This document shows positions 1 through 6,164 of a DNA stretch of 22,396 bases, in pieces (position 1 is the stretch's first letter; each line of letters opens with the position of its first letter). Origin of the DNA: JAYZDP01 sp036337765. Lineage in GTDB: Bacteria > Acidobacteriota > Thermoanaerobaculia > Multivoradales > Multivoraceae. The stretch covers positions 1-22,396 of the forward strand of contig JAYZDP010000231.1 in NCBI GenBank assembly GCA_036337765.1, in the 5' to 3' direction. Both the position numbers and the translations under genes were made by a program. Under the pieces are notes generated by a model, which did no database searches, had not been told where the DNA came from, and was given only the letters and a program-made list of their open reading frames with translations.

Positions 1-192
1 ACCTGTGACCGGCTCAAGTATTGCGGCCGCTGCCACGCACAGGCGGTGGCAGCGGATGGAGTTCTATATGGGCCGTCGAGCTGGGCTCAGAAAAACGCCC
101 AGCTGATCGAGCGGGCTCTCGGCATCGAGAGGCCGGAGCAAGGCCCGACGGACGTGGCTCCGAACCCCTCCGATACGCTCGGAGGACCTTGA
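1..192 (+). CDS. 3' end of an unrecognised gene (partial)
   Basis: An open frame enters from the left edge and ends at TGA 190-192, giving 63 residues. It contains Cys-Gly-Arg-Cys-His at residues 8-12, which has the CxxCH spacing of a c-type haem site. The rest (LYGPSSWAQKN, then a Pro/Asp-rich tail) resembles no family I know. A lone CxxCH this close to a C-terminus is weak evidence for a cytochrome and may be chance. The gene converges on the protease gene at 218-655, with 25 bp between the stops. With the start outside the window I cannot tell whether this is an intact gene tail or another remnant. Confidence 0.35.
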   Translation, partial: TCDRLKYCGRCHAQAVAADGVLYGPSSWAQKNAQLIERALGIERPEQGPTDVAPNPSDTLGGP

Positions 193-217
193 CCGACGGC
201 GAGGCCGAGTCGCGGCT

Positions 218-655
218 TCAGAAGGCGAAGAAGTCAGGATAGCCCGGTTCCGGCGTGCCCAGGAGCGGTTCGAGGTCGAAGGCGGCCCCAGACTGCCCCT
301 CCAGCGTCAGCCAGGCATGCCCCTGCAGGTTCGGGCCGGTCCTCTGCAACCCGATGTGGATCTTCGGCTCGAGCCCGCAGCGCGTCCACAGGTTGACGAG
401 CCACAGCGACCGCTTGATGCAGTAGCCCATCCGGCGCGGCGGCAGATAGTGCGCCAGCCGGTTGGCGACGCGTCCGTAGACCATCGGATCACGGAACGGC
501 CCGGGTAGCGGAGAGTCGCGGCGTAGATGCACGACTAGCTCGTCGAACCTGTGACGCTTTTCCATGCGAGTGAGCCGCATCGCTGTCCGCAGGGTCGCGA
601 AGGTCGCGAACAGGTAGGCCGCCGGTTGTCTGGCGATCGCTCTCAGGGCCGACAT
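218..655 (-). CDS. Lasso peptide biosynthesis B2-type protein (transglutaminase-like cysteine protease)
   Basis: The 145-residue product matches the transglutaminase-like fold of lasso peptide B2 proteins (McjB C-terminal type), which remove the leader from a lasso precursor. The family core is visible: the block GYCIKRSLWLVNLW with Cys79, then LEPKIHIGLQR, GHAWLTLEG with His113, and FDLEPL with Asp127. These give a Cys-His-Asp triad. Length is normal for a free-standing B2. ATG at 655 is preferred because an AGGAG lies about 15 bases upstream; a GTG at 694 is also in frame but reads into the neighbouring SRPBCC remnant. No RRE (B1) protein, cyclase or precursor is visible nearby, so the substrate is unknown. 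Such proteins also occur alone in genomes, so a lasso product is not implied. Confidence 0.72.
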   Translation of the reverse strand: MSALRAIARQPAAYLFATFATLRTAMRLTRMEKRHRFDELVVHLRRDSPLPGPFRDPMVYGRVANRLAHYLPPRRMGYCIKRSLWLVNLWTRCGLEPKIHIGLQRTGPNLQGHAWLTLEGQSGAAFDLEPLLGTPEPGYPDFFAF

Positions 656-689
656 GGCACGAGTATTCCACTCCTGGTGTGGTGGCGAG

Positions 690-885
690 CCCACCGGGCC
701 TCAGGTCCCCGCGAACCGGCAGGAACCAGCTCGGAATGCGCTCTGCGTTGGTGAGGGTGTCCCAGAGGTCGTTGGGCTCGGTCGGGTTGAAGACGCGAGC
801 CTTCAACCGCCCTGGCCGGCTTCCCCTGGTGCTCTACCTCTCGGACTTCTCTGAGGTCCGTGCCGGACGCGCGACTGTAGCCCAT
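690..885 (-). pseudogene. SRPBCC/AHSA1-family protein, frameshifted 5' remnant
   Basis: Two frames together encode the N-terminal half of an SRPBCC (AHSA1/START-like) domain protein. The first, from ATG 885, reads MGYSRASGTDLREVREVEH and then GKPARAV. Near position 805 the similarity moves to another frame, which reads RVFNPTEPNDLWDTLTNAER and then IPSWFLPVRGDLRPGG. This is the typical start of the family, where a ligand-binding helix-grip domain follows. A single extra base near 805 would explain the switch. Similarity stops near 690, directly upstream of the protease gene, so at least 100 residues of the domain are missing. The gene is therefore broken twice, by a frameshift and by a 3' deletion. 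The family assignment rests on the WFLPVxGDLRPGG block and is fairly secure. Confidence 0.7.
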
Positions 886-1060
886 CGTCAGCCTCTCTGG
901 ATCATCAGGGTCCGCTCTTCTTAGGGAGGACTGATGCTCATGGCAACCGTTGGCAGTCTGCCTGGCAACTGGGCCTCCTTTGGTAGTCCGCGGGTCGCCG
1001 CGTCGAGCGCGACGGAGTCTTGCGCGGCTTCTCCGGTAGGATTCAGCCCTTCGTCGGGAC

Positions 1061-1066
1061 AAGGAG
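1061..1066 (+). promoter_or_regulatory. Ribosome binding site fixing the first acyl-CoA dehydrogenase start
   Basis: AAGGAG lies five bases before ATG 1072. The frame stays open upstream to 934, but those 46 extra codons look non-coding (Ser/Gly/Ala-rich) and lack similarity to the family. The site therefore selects 1072. Confidence 0.75.
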
Positions 1067-1071
1067 CAAGA

Positions 1072-2256
1072 ATGGACCTCGCCTACAGTGACGAATACGA
1101 GGCCTATCGTGTCGAGGTGCGCTCCTTCTTGGAGGAGAACAAGGACAGGGCACCGGCGGTAGGCGAGCACCGAACGAGGTCGGCTCGCGAGTGGCAGCAG
1201 CTGCTCATCGAGCGCGGCTACGCCGCTTGCATCGTTCCGAGAAGATACGGCGGAGCCGGACTCCAGCCGGACATTCTCAGATCGCGGATTCTCGCCGAGG
1301 AGTTCGCTTGCGCCAGGGTTCCGGCGGGCGACAGCGGCGACGACCGAATCGTGCCGGTTCTTCTCGAGCTCGGTACCGAGGAGCAGCGACAGTTCTTCGT
1401 AGGTCCGAGCGTCCGAGGGGAGATCAGCTGGTGTCAGGGCTATTCGGAGCCGGGCTCGGGCTCCGACCTGGCGTCCCTGCAGACCAGGGCCCATGTCGAT
1501 GGTGACGACTTCGTCGTCAACGGCTCAAAGATATGGACCTCCGGTGCCAAGACCGCCGAGTGGATGTTCTGCCTGGTGCGCACCGAGCCCGACGAGCCCA
1601 AGCACCAAGGCATCAGCTACCTCCTGATCTCGATGGACTCGCCGGGGATCGAGGTCCGACCGCTCAAGCAGATGACCGGAGACTCGCAGTTCAACGAGGT
1701 CTTCTTCACCGATTGCCGGGTACCGATCACCTCGATCGTGGGCAAGCGCGGTGAGGGGTGGTTCGTGGCCAACGCCACCCTGAAGCACGAGCGCGGCGGG
1801 CTCGGGGACCCCGACGAAGCGGAGAAGCGTTTCGGATACGTTCTCGACTTGATGAAAGAAGAGACCATCAACGGTCAGCGAATCATCGACATTCCGAGCT
1901 ATCGCGACCGCGCGATGGCGCTGCAGGGGCGCATCCTGTCGATGAAGTTCAATGGCATGCGCTGCTTGTCGCACGACATCAAGGGCGAGGATCCCGGCCT
2001 GGCGCGTTGGATCGTCAAGCTGCAGGGATGCGAGCTCAACCACCAGGTCGCCGGGCTCGCGATCGACGTCATGGGCGAGCTCGGAGTTCTCTATGACGAC
2101 AGTCCGCACCTGCGCGACCGGGGATTGTGGCAGCACCGCTTCATGATGGACCTGGGCCTGATCATCGGTGGCGGTACCGCCCAGATCCAGAAGAACCTGA
2201 TCGGCGAGCGGGTCCTTGGGCTCCCGAAAGAGCCCAAGTTCGAACAGCCCATCTAG
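1072..2256 (+). CDS. Acyl-CoA dehydrogenase, catalytic-type subunit
   Basis: This 394-residue flavoprotein would oxidise an acyl-CoA to the 2-enoyl-CoA using FAD. The N-terminal helical domain is followed by the flavin/substrate block CQGYSEPGSGSDLASLQTRA (residues 121-140), the beta-domain VNGSKIWTSGA (149-159), and the C-terminal GGGTAQIQKNLIGERVLGLP typical of actinobacterial FadE-like enzymes. In GGGTAQIQ the position used as catalytic base by medium-chain enzymes is Gly. The alternative base position, as in isovaleryl-CoA dehydrogenase, is filled: Glu240 in LKHERGG. The protein therefore appears catalytically competent. The next gene, 12-18 bp downstream, is a second dehydrogenase, which suggests a heteromer like the ChsE1-ChsE2 pair of steroid degradation. 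The substrate cannot be read from sequence. Confidence 0.9.
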   Translation: MDLAYSDEYEAYRVEVRSFLEENKDRAPAVGEHRTRSAREWQQLLIERGYAACIVPRRYGGAGLQPDILRSRILAEEFACARVPAGDSGDDRIVPVLLELGTEEQRQFFVGPSVRGEISWCQGYSEPGSGSDLASLQTRAHVDGDDFVVNGSKIWTSGAKTAEWMFCLVRTEPDEPKHQGISYLLISMDSPGIEVRPLKQMTGDSQFNEVFFTDCRVPITSIVGKRGEGWFVANATLKHERGGLGDPDEAEKRFGYVLDLMKEETINGQRIIDIPSYRDRAMALQGRILSMKFNGMRCLSHDIKGEDPGLARWIVKLQGCELNHQVAGLAIDVMGELGVLYDDSPHLRDRGLWQHRFMMDLGLIIGGGTAQIQKNLIGERVLGLPKEPKFEQPI

Positions 2257-2274
2257 TGCCCTAGGACCTTGATC

Positions 2275-3378
2275 TTGGAATTCCTACTCGATCCGGCGCA
2301 GCTGATGCTGCAGCAGAGTGTCGCCCGCTTTCTTCAGTCGCAGTGCGCGCTCGACCGCGTGCGTGAGATCGCGGACGCAGAGCAGACCATCGCCGATGAC
2401 GTCTATGAGAGCGCTCGCGACCTGGAGATTCCCGGCATTCTGATCCCTGAGAAGTTCGGCGGGGTCGGGCTGGGCTTTCTCGAGGCGGCCTTGATCGCCG
2501 AGACCCTCGGCTACGCCGTTGCCCCGGTTCCGTTCACCGCGACCTCAGTCATGGCGCCCACTGCACTGTTGGCCGGTGGTAGCGATGCTCAGAAGACAGA
2601 GTGGCTTCCTAGGCTGGCATCCGGCGAGAAGACCCTGGCCGTGGGGGTCACCGAGCAGATCGCCCGCCGAACGGGCTATGGCGTCACTGCGTTGGACGGC
2701 AAGCTCGACGGCACGGCCATGTTCGTTCTGGAAGCGATGGAGGCGGACGCCTACCTGCTCGCCGACGCCGCCGGCGCGTTCCATCTCGTTGCCGGCGACG
2801 CTCCGGGCCTGGATCGCAACAAGCTCAAGACCGTCGATCGCACTCGATCGGTCGCCGAGGTCTCACTCGATTCGACCCCGGCCGAAGTGCTTCCCGGATC
2901 GGTCGGCAACGGCGAGCCGCTCCACGCCACCATCGATGCGGGTCGCCTCATGCTGGCCGCCGATACCTTGGGCGCCGCCCAGGCGATGCTCAACCAGGCT
3001 GTCGCCTACGCCAAGGAGCGACGACAGTTCAATCGCCCGATCGGATCGTTCCAAGCCGTCAAGCACATGTGCTCCGAGATGGCGGCCGAGCTCGAGCCCT
3101 GCCGTTCGCTGGTCTGGTATGCGGCGCACTCGGTGGCAGCGATCCCCTCTGAGGCGCGACTCATGATCTGTCACGCCAAGGCGCACCTAGCCGAAGTAGG
3201 CCAGTTCGTCGCGCGAACCGCGACCGAGGTGCACGGCGGCATGGGATTCACCGATCTTCTGGGACTGCACTACTGGTTCAAGCGCATCGGCTTCAATCGC
3301 CAGATGTTGGGCGGACCCGAACTGATTCGGGACGACGCCGCGCGTGCTCAGGGTCTGCTGGCAGACAGCCCTGGCTAG
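2275..3378 (+). CDS. Acyl-CoA dehydrogenase, probable non-catalytic partner subunit
   Basis: The product of about 367 residues has the acyl-CoA dehydrogenase fold: an N-terminal helical domain (PEKFGGVGLGFLEAALIAE), a beta domain with short, diverged motifs, and a C-terminal FAD-contact block KERRQFNRPIGSFQAVKH followed by EVHGGMGFTDLLGLHYW. Neither usual catalytic Glu is present: DAGRLMLAADTLG has Gly where the partner has Glu240, and the late helix reads LGGPELIRDDA. This fits a partner that completes flavin or substrate binding while the upstream protein supplies the base. TTG 2275 is preferred because AGGA (2263-2266) lies eight bases upstream; TTG 2269 is the alternative. The gap to the upstream stop is under 20 bp, so the two are almost certainly co-transcribed and translationally linked. 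Confidence 0.87.
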   Translation: MEFLLDPAQLMLQQSVARFLQSQCALDRVREIADAEQTIADDVYESARDLEIPGILIPEKFGGVGLGFLEAALIAETLGYAVAPVPFTATSVMAPTALLAGGSDAQKTEWLPRLASGEKTLAVGVTEQIARRTGYGVTALDGKLDGTAMFVLEAMEADAYLLADAAGAFHLVAGDAPGLDRNKLKTVDRTRSVAEVSLDSTPAEVLPGSVGNGEPLHATIDAGRLMLAADTLGAAQAMLNQAVAYAKERRQFNRPIGSFQAVKHMCSEMAAELEPCRSLVWYAAHSVAAIPSEARLMICHAKAHLAEVGQFVARTATEVHGGMGFTDLLGLHYWFKRIGFNRQMLGGPELIRDDAARAQGLLADSPG

Positions 3379-3382
3379 ATCG

Positions 3383-3645
3383 TCAGTCCAGGTAGCCACC
3401 GGCGCGCAGTTCGCGCAGGAGGTCGGGGTCGGCACGCTCTTCGGCGGAGATCTCTTCGTCTCCGGCCGGCCGGATGCGACCCTCGAAGGAAGCCCGCAGC
3501 CGCGAGACGATCTCAGGCCGCTCGTTCGCGAGGTTCGTGGTCGCCCTCGGGTCTTGAAGAATGTCGAACAGGAGCTCTTCGTTCTTGCCCGCATGGAGTT
3601 CCCAGCGGCCGAGGCGGACGAACGGGCTTGGCGGCGCCTCGGTCT
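3383..3645 (-). pseudogene. Sulfatase C-terminal remnant
   Basis: About 85 residues before TGA (3383-3385) match the end of a type I sulfatase: VRLGRWELHAGKNEELLFDI followed by LQDPRATTNLANERPEIVSRL. This corresponds to the closing region, where a short beta strand precedes the usual 'ELYDL..DP.E..NLA' motif. The N-terminal catalytic part, including the CxPxR formylglycine site, is absent. The similarity begins exactly where the preceding gene's stop codon lies (3646-3648) but in another frame, so a deletion probably joined the ASPIC gene's end to the sulfatase tail. No start codon or ribosome site is apparent. Sulfatases and ASPIC/FG-GAP genes are often neighbours in Acidobacteriota and Planctomycetota, which fits a former cluster. 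Confidence 0.65.
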
Positions 3646-5913
3646 CTAGTGCCCATGCCCAGCGATGCCGGTGAGGCGGACGCGCGGCATGTCGGCCTTT
3701 TGCGGAGGCTCGCCCTCGACGACCCTGTAGAACGAGTCGAGATCCAAGGGCCCGAGGCGCTGCGCCTGGCCACCTGGCCATTGCACTTCGACGTCCCGGA
3801 TCCGGGTCACGGTGCCGAGGCCGGTCTCGAGACGAAGGCTCGAGGCGCCGAACGATCCGCCGGGGCTGACGACGCGGTGGATCTGGACCTCGGCCCCCTC
3901 ACTCGAGAGGCCGTGGATCGCGACGCGCGCCCCGATCGCATCGCGGTTGGCGCGCACGCCCTGGAGCAGGAGGGTGATCCACCGGTTCGGCGAGGCTTCG
4001 GAGGAACGGTTCACCCAGAGCGCGTTGCGGAAGGTGTCGGAGGGGAAGGCACCTCCGAGCTGCTGCAGGATGTCCTGATCGCCGTCGTGGTCGAGATCGC
4101 CGAACGCGACCCCGTGGCCCTTGGCGAGGTGGCCCAGGCCGCTGGGCAGGGTCTGATCGACGAAGCCGGCCTCCGTCCCGCGGAAGAAGACGTTCGGAGA
4201 GATCGCGAAGAAGTCGGGCATGCCGGTGCCCAAGTAGATGTCGTGCAGGCCGTCGTTGTCGACGTCGCCGAAGTTGGCTCCCATCGCGAGGACCGGGATG
4301 GAGAAGCCCGAGGCCTCCGAGGCGTCTTCGAATCGGCCTCCTACGTTCCGAAGCAGGATCGGAGTACTCGACACCTCCGCGAGACCTCCTTCGGGGGTCC
4401 TGCGGAGGTAGTCCAGTCCGAGGTAGTGGGCCGAGACCGCGTCGGCCGGGACGTTGTACGAGGCGACGAAGAGGTCGAGATCGCCGTCGTTGTCCTGGTC
4501 GAAGAACCAGGTCGCGAACGTCCGTCGATCAACGCCCGAGATGGGGGCGAGGTGCGTGACGTCGGTGAACCCCTGGTCGCGGTCGTTGCGGTAGAGGCGG
4601 TTTTCGCCGAGGTTCGAGACGTAGAGATCCGGGTCACCGTCGTCATCGAAGTCACCCCAGGCGAGACCTTTGCCGAGTCCCTCGCCCACCAGGCCGGCGG
4701 CTCGGCCGACATCGCGAAATCTCCCGTTGCCCTGGTTGACGAAAAGCTGGAGCGGGTAGCTCCTGGACACGACGTTGCGGTACTCCGACGCGTCGATGAC
4801 GATGTCGTCAGCTTCGTTGGCGATCGCGAGGTCGAGATCGCCGTCGAGGTCGAAGTCGGCCCAGGCCGCGGCCTGGGTCGGGTAGGCGGGGTAGGCGAGG
4901 CCCGCCTTCGACGTCACGTCCACGAACCCGAGTCCTTCGGCGATCTCGTTGTGCAGCAGGGAGTTGCGAACGCGCCCGGCGCTGCCCTGCCAGGCTCCCC
5001 GCAGCAGGAGGAGGTCACGGGCGCCGTCGTTGTCGTAGTCCGCGTGGATCAGGTTGAGTCCACCAAGCTGCTGGTCCAGGCCCCACCTGGCCGAGACGTC
5101 CTCGTAGCCCCCCTTGCCGGTGTTGCGGTATCCCCTCATGGGTGAGCACGGGTGCCACGCCGACGTCACGATGTCGAGAAGGCCATCACCGTCGAGGTCC
5201 TCGAGCACGGCCCCTCCCGCGAGGTCCTCGCCGGACAGCCCGAGCCTCTCCGCGGCGTTCACGAACTCGGGCAGGGAGGGGTCTTCCTCCACCTGAAGAG
5301 ACTGTCGCGGCAGGCGGAGCTCGGGTGGAACTCCTTCCGGGTAGTCGCCACTCAGCATGCGCGAGATGTTGAGGAGCCACCGCGCGGCGATGTCGGTTGG
5401 GTTCTCGAGCGCGACCTCACGGAAGATCTCGCCGGCCAGGCGCGCCTCCTCGGGCTTGGGATGCACCGCGTCGGGTCCGATGGGGAGGATGCAGGACGTC
5501 GGGCTGTGGAGTGCCACGCAATTCAGGTTCTCCGCGAGCTGGAGGTGGGCGAGTCCCTCGAGCCTTCGCGTGGCGCGCGCCATGCCCGATGAGGGCGGAG
5601 CTCCGCCTTGCTGCAGCCGGCGCCGCGCCTCTTGGAGCGGCGCCAGGGCTTGCGCCTGACGGTCGAGACGCACCAAGTGGTAGGCGAGCTCCAAGAGGCC
5701 CTGGGCGCGCTGCGCGGGCGCGGAGGTCGTCGCCTCCAACTGGTGGCGCAGTCGTTCGAGGTCCCCTTCGCCGAAGAAGACGTTGTTGCTCGCCTTCGCC
5801 TTTTCACACCGCGCGGCGAACTCCTGCCGGACGAAGTCGCTGCTCTGCGCATGGCTCGCCGTCACGGTGCAGGCCAGGAAGGCGAGGGCGAGGAGAATCG
5901 GGCACCCGATCAT
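3646..5913 (-). CDS. Secreted FG-GAP/VCBS repeat protein with ASPIC/UnbV domain (CRTAC1 family)
   Basis: A 755-residue secreted protein. Residues 1-22 form a signal peptide ending in SHAQ. Residues 45-195 are helical and TPR-like (ELAYHLVRLDRQAQALAPLQ). Seven calcium-binding FG-GAP-type loops follow, with the DxDxDGxxD pattern at about 239, 292, 353, 421, 472, 550 and 607 (for example DFDLDGDLD and DFDDDGDPD), and would form a beta-propeller. Residues 643-735 form the ASPIC/UnbV domain, with NRWITLLLQG, GARVAIH and VEVQWPGGQ. Such proteins are common in Acidobacteriota and Planctomycetota; suggested roles are surface adhesion or glycan binding, but none is established. The gene is monocistronic as seen, and its 3' end abuts a sulfatase remnant. 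Confidence 0.9.
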   Translation of the reverse strand: MIGCPILLALAFLACTVTASHAQSSDFVRQEFAARCEKAKASNNVFFGEGDLERLRHQLEATTSAPAQRAQGLLELAYHLVRLDRQAQALAPLQEARRRLQQGGAPPSSGMARATRRLEGLAHLQLAENLNCVALHSPTSCILPIGPDAVHPKPEEARLAGEIFREVALENPTDIAARWLLNISRMLSGDYPEGVPPELRLPRQSLQVEEDPSLPEFVNAAERLGLSGEDLAGGAVLEDLDGDGLLDIVTSAWHPCSPMRGYRNTGKGGYEDVSARWGLDQQLGGLNLIHADYDNDGARDLLLLRGAWQGSAGRVRNSLLHNEIAEGLGFVDVTSKAGLAYPAYPTQAAAWADFDLDGDLDLAIANEADDIVIDASEYRNVVSRSYPLQLFVNQGNGRFRDVGRAAGLVGEGLGKGLAWGDFDDDGDPDLYVSNLGENRLYRNDRDQGFTDVTHLAPISGVDRRTFATWFFDQDNDGDLDLFVASYNVPADAVSAHYLGLDYLRRTPEGGLAEVSSTPILLRNVGGRFEDASEASGFSIPVLAMGANFGDVDNDGLHDIYLGTGMPDFFAISPNVFFRGTEAGFVDQTLPSGLGHLAKGHGVAFGDLDHDGDQDILQQLGGAFPSDTFRNALWVNRSSEASPNRWITLLLQGVRANRDAIGARVAIHGLSSEGAEVQIHRVVSPGGSFGASSLRLETGLGTVTRIRDVEVQWPGGQAQRLGPLDLDSFYRVVEGEPPQKADMPRVRLTGIAGHGH

Positions 5914-6164
5914 GGCTCGAATTGTAAGTCGTTCCTCCGCGTCTGCCCTGAGTTTCTGCGGTTGGTCACGGTTCTTGGGGCATGTATCCCCGATGCTGCA
6001 AGAACATGGATCATTTCGGGAGGGGGCGCGTATACGACCATGAGAACAGGGCCGTCACGCGCACCGACGAAGAGCCGAGAGCACCGGAAGATGGAAGACC
6101 CTATCCCTCCCCGGGAGCGCGACCTCAGTTCACGTCACCTTTCAGCGCGAACGCGGGAACGGGC
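5914..6164. other. Intergenic spacer before the ASPIC gene
   Basis: This 251-bp spacer separates two minus-strand genes and should carry the promoter of the ASPIC gene. I see no convincing -35/-10 pair, hairpin terminator or small gene. A GAGGA on the minus strand, about 20 bases before ATG 5913, is rather far for a ribosome site. Confidence 0.4.

Noticed and set aside
1..192. Calling the left-edge partial gene a cytochrome c
   Set aside because: The single CxxCH lacks surrounding haem-domain features, so it is left as unrecognised.
934..1071. 46-codon N-terminal extension of the first acyl-CoA dehydrogenase
   Set aside because: A strong AAGGAG sits before ATG 1072 and the extension has no family similarity.
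643..1494. 283-codon minus-strand open frame over the 5' part of the acyl-CoA dehydrogenase
   Set aside because: Only its last part matches the SRPBCC N-terminus; the rest is antisense to a clear enzyme gene.
3628..5145. 505-codon plus-strand open frame opposite the ASPIC gene
   Set aside because: Val/Glu/Asp-rich shadow of the repeated calcium-loop codons; no recognisable domain.
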